64,000 bases of DNA from Phymatolithon calcareum (lineage: Eukaryota; Rhodophyta; Florideophyceae; Hapalidiales). This document shows positions 43,667 through 54,068 of the stretch, piece by piece. The notes below the pieces were generated by a model that was not told the DNA's origin, did no database searches, and saw only the letters and a list, made by a program, of their open reading frames with translations. Numbering within the stretch: position 1 is the first letter of the stretch; every line of letters begins with the position of its first letter. The stretch covers positions 558,001 to 622,000 of the forward strand of contig OZ345367.1 of the NCBI GenBank assembly GCA_977006965.1. The letters run 5' to 3'. Position numbers and translations under genes: made by a program.

Positions 43667-44509
43667 ATGGGCGCCGAGAACGGGGCCGACGGTGTGTCAC
43701 CGGCAACAATGCCAGCCGGTTACATCAACCGTGACGAATTGCTCAGTCTGCGCGTCGTCGCTGGCACCAAGCGCATATTCCTCGCTCTCTGCGAGAACGA
43801 TCGCGGTCGCTACTTGAAGATCTCGGATGGTCGCGTTAAACTTATCGTCCCCGGCTCTGGTATTCCTGACCTGCGCTCTGCAATTGATGGACTTCATACT
43901 GCCGTCGAATCTCTTCCGGAAAGTTCTCCGTCCGCTGCGACTGAGACTCCCGCGCCGCGTTCCTCGGCACAGCCTGAGCCGCTGCATGCTGAGCGTTTCA
44001 TTGCGGAGGGTCGTAAGTTTTATCTTGACCTTCTTGAAAACGACCGCGGCAGTTACGTCAAGATGTCTCAGGCGACCACCCGTCGCATATCCATGATCTT
44101 TCCGGCATCCGCGCTGCGTCACCTCCGTGACGCTATGGCACAGCTCGTGGAGCTTGCGCCTCCGGACCCTTGCGTTCTCAACCCTGCATCCACGGGGCAC
44201 ATCACGCGCACCGTCGATCGTCAGACCCCGAGTCAGGCGGGCGGCACCGTTACGATTAAGGCCGTGCAGCGTGAGCTGCGAGTTGAGGGAAAGCGTGTCG
44301 TATTTGAGAGCGGCGCGAACAGGAGAGGAAGCTATTTGCGAATCACTGAGACCAATGGGGTGTTGAAGATGTCCGTCACTATTCCACATTCAACTATCCC
44401 GCAGGTTATTAACCTGCTTCAAGAGGTGCAGGATGCAGGCGACCCGCTTGATGACCTGCGTGCCGCCGAAGGCGCAGTGGCTGCTGCGGCTAGTGCGGCA
44501 CAGCAATAG
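43667..44509 (+). CDS. PURA: PUR-alpha-like single-stranded nucleic-acid-binding protein
   Basis: Intronless, 280 residues. Three PUR repeats are recognisable: ~22-75 (LRVVAGTKRIFLALCENDRG RYLKIS), ~107-155 (RFIAEGRKFYLDLLENDRGS YVKMS) and ~200-252 (LRVEGKRVVFESGANRRGSY LRITE). Two repeats fold together to bind purine-rich single-stranded DNA/RNA and a third mediates dimerisation. These proteins act in transcription, replication control and mRNA transport. An N-terminal ~20-residue flexible leader and an Ala-rich C-terminal tail flank the repeats. The stop is only 134 bp from the convergent NOL11-like gene. Assignment is solid; the cellular role here is inferred from the family. Confidence 0.93.
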   Translation: MGAENGADGVSPATMPAGYINRDELLSLRVVAGTKRIFLALCENDRGRYLKISDGRVKLIVPGSGIPDLRSAIDGLHTAVESLPESSPSAATETPAPRSSAQPEPLHAERFIAEGRKFYLDLLENDRGSYVKMSQATTRRISMIFPASALRHLRDAMAQLVELAPPDPCVLNPASTGHITRTVDRQTPSQAGGTVTIKAVQRELRVEGKRVVFESGANRRGSYLRITETNGVLKMSVTIPHSTIPQVINLLQEVQDAGDPLDDLRAAEGAVAAAASAAQQ

Positions 44510-44643
44510 AGTTTGTGGGTTGGGAGGGAAAGAAGTGAGCTCTGGAGGGAAGCTTGTTTCAGTATTTTATTGTGACAGGGCACGTTCTTCTGCGGTAAAT
44601 TCCTTGCGGAACGTGTGTTATTTGCTTTTTACTGAGCCAGAAG

Positions 44644-47103
44644 TTACTGAAGGGCAGCAAACAGAGGCACTTCTTGTTGAGAAACAAAGTATAAAGGCTT
44701 GTGCTTCGGCAATGGAATCTCAGCTTGTATATGTTCCAATGCCCCTAGGATGGGCGCTAGCATTTCACATTGTCTCCTTTGGAACGCCACAGACCTGAGG
44801 AGAGCCTTCACCGTCGTTTGTCCCTCTTCGTCCAACACTAGGCTTGCCAGATGTGCGTCCAGTACAAGACTAGCCCATTCGATACAGCCTTGTAATTCTT
44901 GGCTCTCAGGGTCAAGGATTTTCACAGATGACGTCTCTTGAACGTCAAGCCAGTGCTCGACACCCCGGTATGCGATACACTGGTCTTCTGTCTTGAACTT
45001 TACCGTCTCTTTACCTCGTTTCTTCGCACTTGCTTCATTGCGCTCGAAAAATGGATCACTTTTCCGCGTCGAAAACTTGTCCAATATGTCCTGAAAGTAC
45101 GACAGCATGTTCCTCACGTCATGCTGCGGCATCTTTCGTAGTGCGCTTATCAGCTTCAATCGATCCACTCGCGCCACTATACATCGCAATAATAATCGAT
45201 GAGCTTTGCGACCCAGATCCTCATTTGTTGCTCGTCTCCTTGCTAATTCTCCTGTTGTTTCGTCATTCTTCTTCACGGTTTCAGCTTTTCCCAATTCCGA
45301 CCTTTCCCTTTCGTACACAAATCGCATACGCGTAGCCATTTGAGCCGCTCTAACGATATCGCTTTCCGACAGGTCAGAAATTGCCGCCACAACGGCTTCC
45401 AAGGCGTATAACGTTTTCGGTGACCGCGCCAAAACAGCAGCCATGGAAGTAATTTTGGCAGTCTTGTAATTCAACTGCATGTCCCACGCTCTCAGAGTGT
45501 TTAACACATACTCGCTAGACACCACGCCAGTGCCGACCATGTCGATGAACGGAACTACGAATTCCACCTTTCCCTCAAATATTTCCCACAGACAGCGCGC
45601 ACAGGTAGCGGCAGCAATCTGCTGGCTAGGTAGTTTTGCAAGGCCAAGATCTGATGGTTTTCCGTGATTTCCCCGGCGAAGTTTGCCAAATTCTCTGACA
45701 TACTGCCTGGTTGCTGTACTTAGGTCCTCGGCAGATGGTGTCTTACCTCGCATGAAAATACGCTTAATCCGTTTGGCATCATCAGTGTCATCAGTTCTAA
45801 TGTGCTGCTGATAAACTCGTGAGAAGTCTCCACCGGCATCCGCAACAGTTTTCAGTAAGTTAACAGTAACTGGCTGTGCAGTCAACAACGAGTTTTTGCC
45901 TGGGCCACTCAAAATTGCATCGCAAGATCCTTTCCGCTTCAGTGCTTCGGCGAGAGTTAGTCCTTTGTCTAATATTGAAATAATTTCCATTGAGTATACG
46001 ACCCCATCCGCCTCAAGCCGAACGTTCCCAGCTTCACTGCATGACAAGACCCGTGAGACAGGTAGTTGTAGCTCTGTGTACCCGTGGTCGGAATGATAAT
46101 CAGAATCCCAAATGGAGCAATAATTCCCATACGCGACGACGGCGTAATTATCCCCTAACGAACATAATGCGCCTGTCCCTTCTGCAGCCATATCCGATCG
46201 AACAATTCTGCCAGACTCACGAGGCGGACTTGGGGACAACTTGAAAGTAGATGGAGGCGTTAGTATTAATGTTGGATCAAGCTCATCAGCTACGGACTGT
46301 GAAGCGCTCCACCAAGCATTGAGCGTGCTACTGTGGATAGCGGCATTGTAGTTTTTGGGATGGAATGCATGGAGTGTGCCGTCTGAGTAGAGCACAAAAA
46401 TGCTCTGTGGTTGGATTGTGCATCCAAGAACAAAAACTTTCGGCGAACGTTTTGGTATGGATGGGAGACGAATTGCTGGCTTTTCGACCGCGCGAAACCC
46501 GGAGGAAGAGTCAAATTGTACAACGTGCACCTCAACATAACTTTCAACAAGACATGTCAAAACTAATGCATTTTTGCCGTACTTGGACACGGCCGCAACA
46601 GGGTTTGAAAATGACAGCGACGTCTTCTGAACGGAAGTAACAGAGGGATTCGCACTGCTCTGTAGCACTGCAATTTCCGCAGTCTCCGACACAACAACCA
46701 TAGAATCCCCGCCAATCGCACCTTCGCCAGCATCGAAACGGATGATGCTCAGAATTTTGTTTTGAAAAGGAACTGCGACTGCTCGTCGCGCACCGGAACG
46801 TCCACTTCTTGCCTTTGAACAGGATAGGACCGACACATTGCAGGAGGCTTCATGTGCCGCGTAGACAACCCTATTGACGGCGTCGACCGCAACGATGTTG
46901 CCAAGATCTGTGCCCCCAGGAATTTGCCACTCCGCGATTAGAAGGGGCGGTCTTTCGGAATCGGGGCGGCTTGCTGAGTAGAGTTGGACGGCACAGAGAT
47001 TGTCGCTCGTTCCTTTCGTTGTAGTCACAATGCAATCACCGCAACATCGCACAAGGGCACAGGAGTTTTCTGCCTGAAATATTCTGCTGATTTCGATAAC
47101 CAT
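44644..47103 (-). CDS. NOL11-like nucleolar protein (tentative)
   Basis: Intronless, 819 residues from the ATG at 47103. The N-terminal ~380 residues read as WD-like beta-propeller blades of low conservation (LIAEWQIPGGTDLGNIVAVD, VFVLGCTIQPQSIFVLYSDG, NYAVVAYGNYCSIWDSD). The C-terminal half is helical, including CIVARVDRLKLISALRKMPQ and CIEWASLVLDAHLASLVLDE. The 'W--LVLDAH' helix and overall architecture resemble nucleolar protein 11, a UtpA/t-UTP-type factor for rDNA transcription and early pre-rRNA processing. I cannot verify this by alignment; other propeller-plus-helix scaffolds (nucleoporins, vesicle coat-like proteins) remain possible. Its real-gene status is strong, the name only moderate. 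Confidence 0.6.
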   Translation of the reverse strand: MVIEISRIFQAENSCALVRCCGDCIVTTTKGTSDNLCAVQLYSASRPDSERPPLLIAEWQIPGGTDLGNIVAVDAVNRVVYAAHEASCNVSVLSCSKARSGRSGARRAVAVPFQNKILSIIRFDAGEGAIGGDSMVVVSETAEIAVLQSSANPSVTSVQKTSLSFSNPVAAVSKYGKNALVLTCLVESYVEVHVVQFDSSSGFRAVEKPAIRLPSIPKRSPKVFVLGCTIQPQSIFVLYSDGTLHAFHPKNYNAAIHSSTLNAWWSASQSVADELDPTLILTPPSTFKLSPSPPRESGRIVRSDMAAEGTGALCSLGDNYAVVAYGNYCSIWDSDYHSDHGYTELQLPVSRVLSCSEAGNVRLEADGVVYSMEIISILDKGLTLAEALKRKGSCDAILSGPGKNSLLTAQPVTVNLLKTVADAGGDFSRVYQQHIRTDDTDDAKRIKRIFMRGKTPSAEDLSTATRQYVREFGKLRRGNHGKPSDLGLAKLPSQQIAAATCARCLWEIFEGKVEFVVPFIDMVGTGVVSSEYVLNTLRAWDMQLNYKTAKITSMAAVLARSPKTLYALEAVVAAISDLSESDIVRAAQMATRMRFVYERERSELGKAETVKKNDETTGELARRRATNEDLGRKAHRLLLRCIVARVDRLKLISALRKMPQHDVRNMLSYFQDILDKFSTRKSDPFFERNEASAKKRGKETVKFKTEDQCIAYRGVEHWLDVQETSSVKILDPESQELQGCIEWASLVLDAHLASLVLDEEGQTTVKALLRSVAFQRRQCEMLAPILGALEHIQAEIPLPKHKPLYFVSQQEVPLFAALQ

Positions 47104-48879
47104 TTCAAGGATATTTGAGATGTTGTTTCACCCTGCAGGAAAAGCGGTGGCACAGCGGCGATATCTTCTTGCAGCGGCTCTGCGTAATCTCCAAAATGCA
47201 GTGGAGATGGCCAATTGGTGTCACAAGAGCATCTTTCCCCTTCGTGGCTTACCCGAAGAAGCCTCGCCGCTGTCGCGATGCTCAACGTTCTGTATGATAG
47301 GATCAGAGAGGGGAACCAGTAACATCGTTGCATTTCCTGAAATTGAAGTATTATTATCAATAAATACATTTTGCCCGTAGCATGTAACTTATGATGAGTT
47401 CAACAGAGTGCCGTCGTCGTCGTTCAACTATTACACATCTTCCTTTCCAGTCGCCCAAATACGAACGGTTCATGCAGAGTGCAAGATCCGAGAGAAGCAT
47501 ATGTCCATGTGCATGCGACAGCGCGCAGATTCGAACCATGAGACCATAGGCTTTCTCGCCCCCAAGCCAAGGCACAACGTCTTTGCGAAGGCCGCTGTCA
47601 CTATTGATTCACCGTGGACGGTACGCTAATCTTTCTGACCTCTGGTGCGGCTATTGCAATGAAGAACAACTCTTAGACCTGTTCTTACGGATGTACAACC
47701 GTCCGCTGGGGAGGAAAAAGTTTTCTAAAGCCGAGCAATACAGCCCGGTACATCTCCTACACTGTGAAGTGGAAAACGTTCAATTGAGCTAACTGTCTTC
47801 CTCATCGATTGGTTTCTACTTTTGCAGGGTTAACGAGCAAGCCTCAGTCTTCGTCCACAGTCTCGCTCTATAATATAGCATTATCATGATACATCGACTT
47901 CTCATCAGATGCGGCACTTGCGGTATGTACAAGGGGGCATGATGATTAAAGGAACTCGAGTTGGAGAAGATCAACAGCTCTTTCTAATATGTTCCTCCCT
48001 CAGTCTGATGATTTGGGGATGAGCAATCTCTGTTCTCGTCTCATGGGGTTGATTGATACTATCCGCGGTACAAAATTCATTAACAAATTAGCTAGGGCTA
48101 GGTAAGGAGATGGTAAGGAAAATGACTGACGGATTGTCTGTCGGATGCTGTAAGGATGGACGTCAACGTAAAGTTTGACATCGATATCGACCGATATTTC
48201 AAAACTGGTCAAAAACACGGAAAAGTTTTACAAATATGACAATACATGTGCACAGCGCCATTGTTTTTCTCATCTGATTGAACAGAAACCAATCACAGGT
48301 AATAAAAATTTGAAAAACTAAAAATATTTCAGAATTAAAAGCACGTGGAGTTTAGGCGACCAGTTGGCCAATAATTATTCCATTTCCGCGCAAAAAGTAA
48401 CTTTTCTTTGCAAAATCAGCAAAAAGATGCTGATGCTCATCAAATTTGATAGGCTGAAGTGAAAGACCGCCTTACTAACACATGGGACGTGCGTCAGTTG
48501 ATCCGTCCACTGTAATGCCCCTCTCATAAAGAACCCGTGTCGATTGGCAAGATCGATCTGACCGCCCTAAGCTGACCTTACCTAGCCGACCAGCCAAACT
48601 TTCAACCTTGCACCCGAGGTATTTGCAGAGTGCAACGCCTCTGCAACCCAACTTGCCAACTGTGGAGCTTCGTTGCGACGCCCAACTGTTCGCCCCTTCC
48701 CTCACCCGTCTCCTCGCAATTTTCTCCGCGTGCTACCTTCCCAGTCTCCACCTTGGGACGTTCACCTGTTCGCAGCTCGTCAGCTGACTCAACCTACACT
48801 TTCACCGGCGACGTACGCCGAGACTTGGGACCCTGTGTTCCTCTCGTGAACCTCTTCTGCTTCATATCCCTTCTTTGAG
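47104..48879. other. Spacer between NOL11-like and TBL1 genes
   Basis: No supportable gene. Short frames (47120-47380, 47408-47629) have no domain. An AT-richer segment lies at 48180-48420. The last ~250 bp are C-rich and precede the TBL1 start, probably promoter and 5' UTR. Confidence 0.45.
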
Positions 48880-50757
48880 ATGGCGAACAAGCCTTTAACA
48901 ACCACCGTAAACTCGGATGAGATCAACTACTTGGTTTTTCGTTACCTGCAAGAGTCCGGTAAGTTCTGCCTATACTGCGATTCATATTCCCATTTCATCA
49001 ACACTTTCGTTTTCCCAATCGCCTTTTCGGTGTCCCCATCTCGAAATCCACCCGGGAATGTTGGCAGCCGGCTTAGAATGAATTCTTTGGTTCAATTTTG
49101 TCTTAACTGGAACTCATGCAATCCGTGAGCTGGTCTGAGAAATTATTGTTCTTTCATGTGGAATCCACGGGAATAGGGACTTAACAATGTGCCAAAACAA
49201 ATCGCATTCAAGTACTGACAAACGTGTGCGCTCTTGTTGCATTTCGCTCTCGCTCATTCTGCTTGCGTCCCTTCAATTTTTTCGCGAACAGGCTACGTTC
49301 ACTCAGCCTTCACCTTCGGCTACGAAAGCCATGTCAACAAGAGCAAAATTGACGGTTCCCAGATACCTCCCGGAGCGCTGCTTTCGTTCATGCAACGTGG
49401 AGTCAACTTTGTTGAAATCGAAGAGTCCATCGTGAATGGTGCCGGTGCCGAAAACGGAACCGCAGGTAGCTCAGCCATGGACGGCGTCACGTCCTTGCTT
49501 GACGTTCACAAATGCCTCTGCAGTGAAGATTTCAAGAAGGGCAAGCCGGACCGTCTCTCCCGCGAGCGCTCTAATGCGGCTATGAACGATGGAATGGATA
49601 TTGACAATAAGAACGACATCGGCAACGAAATCAAAAAAGAAGTGGAAATCGCCTCCTCTGACGCTCTCACTTTGCGCGGTCACACTTCAGAAGTCTTTGT
49701 TTGTGCCTGGAACCCTCGTTCTAGTCTTCTGGCATCTGGATCCGGTGACTCTACGGCGCGTATCTGGCCAGTCCCCAACGTTTGGTCGCCCACCTCATCG
49801 AGCTCCAATTCTTCACAGCCGATCATTTTGGAACATGTCTTGAACACCGACAAGGATCTCACGTACGGTCGTCTTAAATCCAACGATGTCACCACATTGG
49901 AGTGGAATCCGTCCGGTCAGACCTTGGCAACTGGATGCTATGATGGCTGTGCCCGTCTGTGGTCGGTCACTGGCGAACTCAAGCACACCCTCGATCTCCA
50001 CAAAGGCCCTCTATTTTCTCTGAAATGGAATAAGTCTGGTTCCCATATTTTGTCGGGTTCAGTAGATGCCACGACCGCGGTATGGAACGGGGAGACTGGG
50101 CGTCTTGTAAAGCAGTTCACCTTCCATAACGCTCCAACTCTTGACGTTGACTGGCGTGACGATAAGAGTTTCGCGTCCTGCTCTACCGACAAAATGATAT
50201 TTTTGTGCTCATTGGACTCAAACACACCATTACAAACGTACGAAGGCCATCGCGATGAGATCAATTGCCTCAAATTCGATCCGACTGGGACCTTGCTCGC
50301 CTCTTGTTCTGACGATTTTACGGCTAAAATCTGGACGGCACACTCGCCACGATCTGCATTTGACTTGAAGGAGCATTATCGCGAGGTTTACACAATGCAA
50401 TGGTCGCCAAATGGGAAAGACAAATTGACACTCGCGACGGCCTCGTTTGATGCCAGCGTGAAATTGTGGGATGTGAATGTTGGAAAGTGCTTCCGCTCGC
50501 TCAATGATCACACAGATCCCGTGTATTCTCTTGACTTCAGTCCGAATGGGGAGTTCCTTGCAACCGGGTCTTTTGACAGATGTATCAATATATGGAGTGT
50601 GAAGGATGGAAAGCTTTTGAAGAAGTTCCGCGGTGACGGAGGGATTTTCGAAGTGAGGTGGAACCCATCGGGAGACAAGGTTGCTGGCTGCTTTAGCACG
50701 AACACGGTGTCAGTAATTGATCTGCGAAAACTGACTGCGACCACAACAAGGCTTTGA
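48880..50757 (+). CDS. TBL1: TBL1/TBL1XR1-like LisH-WD40 co-repressor subunit
   Basis: Two exons: 48880-48958 and 49292-50757, across a 333-nt phase-1 intron (donor CCG|GTAAGT, acceptor GCGAACAG); 514 residues. The splice reconstitutes the N-terminal LisH/F-box-like motif: SDEINYLVFRYLQESGYVHS then AFTFGYESHV. After an acidic linker (~85-140), about eight WD40 repeats fill the C-terminal ~360 residues (LRGHTSEVFVCAWNPRSS, LEWNPSGQTLATGCYDGCAR LW, and so on, with GH...WD-type ends). The architecture matches TBL1/TBL1XR1, yeast Sif2 and plant HOS15, which tether histone deacetylase complexes (SMRT/N-CoR/HDAC3, Set3C) to chromatin. The first exon is missed if the region is read as a single frame. 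Confidence 0.93.
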
Positions 50758-51389
50758 AATCGCTGACCTGAGGGTGCAGCGGCATTGGCAGCTATCTAAT
50801 CCATTGGCATCGATTCGTGCGCTTGTGTGGATTAATGACACGCGGAAGAACGGAAAGGAATACTACTTAGTTTGACGCCGCTTTGCTTTTTTGTTGTCTT
50901 TTCGAGAAGGGCACGGGGATCCAAGGAGAACTCTTTTCGATAAATAATATCTCAGAACGTTTTCGTTCTGGACTTTGATGGTTTCAAAAGTATGCCCCAT
51001 GAAATCTGCCAGATCTGAGGAATTATGCTTGCGGCTTTGACTCCTTTGTTAAAGAAGCACCAACAAAAGTGCTTCCATTTTCTCGCTTTTCACGAAAGGT
51101 CTGTTTCTGACGAATTATTCTGAACAGACCTTCCGTTGAATGGAAAATCATGCCATTGGTTCTTCTAGCGACATCGTCTTCCATCACCCACCTCGATCTT
51201 GTGCTCCCTGAACCTCTTGGATTTTCCTTTGGAAGCTTCGGACGCGAACGTTGTTCCCGGAGCTCCTTTTGGTCTATCATTTGTTTCCTTGTGGTAGGAG
51301 TTTGTTCAGAAACGTAGCTGAAGCTTAAGGCGCTAGCCTTGTTGAATACTTGTTCTTTTAATTGCTTGTGCCCGACTTCGCCTAGTCTT
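50758..51389. other. Spacer between TBL1 and the F-box/LRR gene
   Basis: Contains an 85-codon minus-strand frame (51023-51280) starting at ATG, very basic/polar, with no recognised domain and no conservation cue; not called as a gene. Nothing else recognised. Confidence 0.4.
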
Positions 51390-52763
51390 TCAATCAGTGC
51401 ATGTTGTCCTCACAACCTTGCAAACAGCCTGGAGACCGTCACATGCTTGTTGACCAACATGGAGACATCCTTCAATGTCCAATAGCTCTAATGGGGCATT
51501 AACAGCGCCCGCGAGAATGCTCACCAACGCATCTGAAAGACAAATGCAATGGTCAAGATGCAGAGCACGTAATTTCGGAAGTCGAACAATCTCTCGCACG
51601 CCATTATCCGTCAATGTATCACTGCGGGTAAGCGTGAAAAACTCAAGCAATTGGCAGCTTTGGCTAATCACCCTTACAAACTCATCCCCAAAATTAGAAA
51701 GCGTAACTCGCGTGAGACCTTCGAACTTTGCAATACTATTCGCAACGCCAGGCGAAAGCCGCCCGCATCCCCTTAGGTAGAGCTCTTGCAACGTACACCG
51801 AAGAGGCCCGTCCGCGAGAGTAGCGATACCCTCATCAGTGATGAGCGCCGCGTATTCCAAGTTAAGCCTCTTAATTTGCACCAGTCCTTGTCCAATTGCG
51901 CTCATACTAGCATCTGTTATCCTTCTGTTAAGACTCAGAGAAAGATACTGCAACCCATTGCACGTGGTCTCAGAGCGCGCTAAGGCCAGCACGCCAGCAT
52001 CTCCAAGGTGTCCAACGCATCCGCCTAGGCTTAGCGACTGAAGTCGCGGAGCTTGTGCAATGCGCTCTGCAAATACATCAGATATACCATCGCAATGCAT
52101 GACGCATAATTCGCGCAGAAGCGGGACTTGCACGAGATATTCTGCTCCGTCATCACGCAAATCACTGCAGCAGACAATGAGCACCACAGCCAAGCGCTGG
52201 CATAGTACCAGCCCCCGCAGCGCCCTACCAGTCAGGTTAGGGGAGCGCTTAATTCGCAACTCGACAAGCCCGGGCGCAACACGGGCAATTGCAAGAAGAG
52301 TTGCAGAGGGACGCTGTAATGCCCCGACGAGCTCGATTACGGAAAGGCGAGGGGCGCTGAAGATAGCGTCAAAAACAGTGCTATGTGCAAGTTCGCTTCT
52401 TCGGGGGGCTTGAATACGCGGCTTAAGGCTCAACCCAACAATGAAACGGCGGAAAAAATAATAGTGAGCGCGGCAGCTGAATGCCAGGGGGAGCAAGCTG
52501 CGCAATTTAGGGGCAGTGAGTAGCACCGACGAATTTTCATCAAGGGACAGTATCTCCCGCCATATGCGTTCGAAGAGCTCCTCACCAAGCGCTGTCAGTG
52601 GTGAGTCTGTGCCGACACCTGCGTCGAGACGTAGGCTCCGCTCTCGCCACTCACTGCCTCTCCGGACAATTTGCCATTCTGTCCCAGCGCGCCCAGGTAG
52701 TACAGGTCTATCCTGACGCACATGGAATTTATGGCGCCGTTTGACAGCCGCCGATAAATGCAT
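51390..52763 (-). CDS. F-box/LRR-like (FBXL-type) protein
   Basis: Intronless, 457 residues from the ATG at 52763 (an upstream GTG extends the frame to 52793). The N-terminus is basic. Residues ~55-110 contain a degenerate F-box-like stretch (LGEELFERIWREILSLDE, then LLPLAFSCRAHYYFFRRF). From ~140 on come about ten cysteine-containing leucine-rich repeats (LRELCVMHCDGISDVFAERI, LQSLSLGGC, ELYLRGCGRLSPGVANSI, LRALHLDHCICLSDALVSIL). This is the architecture of FBXL subunits that bring substrates to SCF ubiquitin ligases, with the LRR as substrate-binding face. The F-box match is weak, so it could also be a plain LRR protein. No transmembrane or kinase domain, so not a receptor. Confidence 0.75.
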   Translation of the reverse strand: MHLSAAVKRRHKFHVRQDRPVLPGRAGTEWQIVRRGSEWRERSLRLDAGVGTDSPLTALGEELFERIWREILSLDENSSVLLTAPKLRSLLPLAFSCRAHYYFFRRFIVGLSLKPRIQAPRRSELAHSTVFDAIFSAPRLSVIELVGALQRPSATLLAIARVAPGLVELRIKRSPNLTGRALRGLVLCQRLAVVLIVCCSDLRDDGAEYLVQVPLLRELCVMHCDGISDVFAERIAQAPRLQSLSLGGCVGHLGDAGVLALARSETTCNGLQYLSLSLNRRITDASMSAIGQGLVQIKRLNLEYAALITDEGIATLADGPLRCTLQELYLRGCGRLSPGVANSIAKFEGLTRVTLSNFGDEFVRVISQSCQLLEFFTLTRSDTLTDNGVREIVRLPKLRALHLDHCICLSDALVSILAGAVNAPLELLDIEGCLHVGQQACDGLQAVCKVVRTTCTD

Positions 52764-53265
52764 TTTCAGTTCAAGAAAGACAATGATTTTCACGATACAG
52801 TACAGTACAGTAAGATCCTTGTCTCGAGAACTGATGTGCTCAGGTTAGGCTGGAAGCACCCAAACCCTTGTATGTTTTCTGAATATTTTTCGACCGATTC
52901 CTGCCAAAATATGTACTTCCAGCTTGGAAGCGGTTCCACGGCACTGAGATGTATCAAAACTATTTGGTGAGGATCGTTGCACGGTGCACCCCTGACGCAT
53001 CATCATCGCGACCGTCCTGCTCATCCGCATTGGTGGCGGGCAACTATAATTCAGTTGGGGAACGCTAGTTGGAAAACATACCCCATGAGTGACCAGGATC
53101 ACCCGCCGCAAGATTATAGCAGGTACTAAGCCCAGGACAGTTTATCCGATGATTTAAATGAACATAATGGAGCGACTGCAGTGCACTACCATGACAACAA
53201 ACAAGGAAATAATTGAGGCGACAATGTTACCTGTCGAGCACCTACTTCTTCCGTGCACCTGTATC
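52764..53265. other. Spacer between F-box/LRR and cyclophilin
   Basis: A repeated ACAGT run (GATACAGTACAGTACAG) lies at 52796-52812, close to the start of the F-box/LRR gene. No gene recognised. Confidence 0.4.
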
Positions 53266-54068
53266 TTAAATCTCTCCGCACGCACTGATAAGCACGGGCT
53301 TCTTCGTGGCACCGCCCTGAGATCCGACGGCCTCCATCTTTGTCAACACGTCCATCCCGTCCACAACCTTTCCGAACACGACGTGCTTGCCATCGAGCCA
53401 GGCCGTTTTCTGTAAATGCCAATTCCCATAGAGCACGAAATTAAAAGTTAGCATCAGCTTTGCCAACATTCGTATTACTCGAAACGTAGGGAATATTTAG
53501 CTTACCGCAAAGCACAGGAAGAACTGAGACCCATTGGTGTTGGGTCCGGAGTTCGCCATAGAGAGAATTCCGGGGCCTTCATGCTTATGAATAAAGTTCT
53601 CGTCCGCAACTGCAGAGTCCAAAAGCAGTCAGACCAGGTTAGTCACCTGCGATTACTTTCAATGCAGGGGGCCATGGATAACTCTGACAACCAAACTTAC
53701 ACTTCTCGCCGTAGATGCTGCGGCCACCAGTTCCGTTTTTCCTCGTGAAGTCGCCACCCTGAGCCATGAACCCAGGAATGACGCGATGGACTGCGAGGCA
53801 GATCGGCAGAGTTTACAAAGTAAAATCCACAGCAAACACTGTTAGTATTCAGATCGAACTTGCTGACAACCATGGCGCGATCGAATGGAAGAAAGAGTAG
53901 TAACTTACAAGGACAGCCGTTGAAGCCCTTGCCGACAGTCGGCTCCTTGCAAAGCTGCAGGAAATTATCCGCAGTCCTGGGGACGGTATCTTTGAAGAGC
54001 TCCATGGTGACGCGACCTGCAACAGTGCCGCCGATGCTGACATCGAAATACACCTTGGGATTCACCAT
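53266..54068 (-). CDS. PPIA: Cyclophilin A-type peptidyl-prolyl isomerase
   Basis: Four exons on the minus strand: 54068-53909, 53790-53701, 53609-53506 and 53409-53266; all introns are about 91-118 nt with GTAAGY donors and CAG acceptors. They join to exactly 165 residues, the usual length of cytosolic cyclophilin A. It catalyses cis-trans isomerisation of proline bonds. The catalytic Arg56 lies in [15 protein letters not shown], formed across the exon 1/2 junction. The SIYGEKFADENF segment is formed across exon 2/3 and [18 protein letters not shown] across exon 3/4 (Trp122 = cyclosporin-contact Trp). A short loop insertion ([11 protein letters not shown]) sits before the catalytic strand. 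It has no signal peptide and is presumably cytosolic. It is the most intron-rich complete gene in the window. Confidence 0.95.

Noticed and set aside
47520-47545. GATTCGAACC, resembling a tRNA T-loop on the minus strand
   Set aside because: No matching acceptor stem, D-arm or anticodon arm around it.
51023-51280. 85-codon minus-strand frame between TBL1 and F-box/LRR genes
   Set aside because: Basic, low-information composition; no domain; possible UTR of a neighbour.
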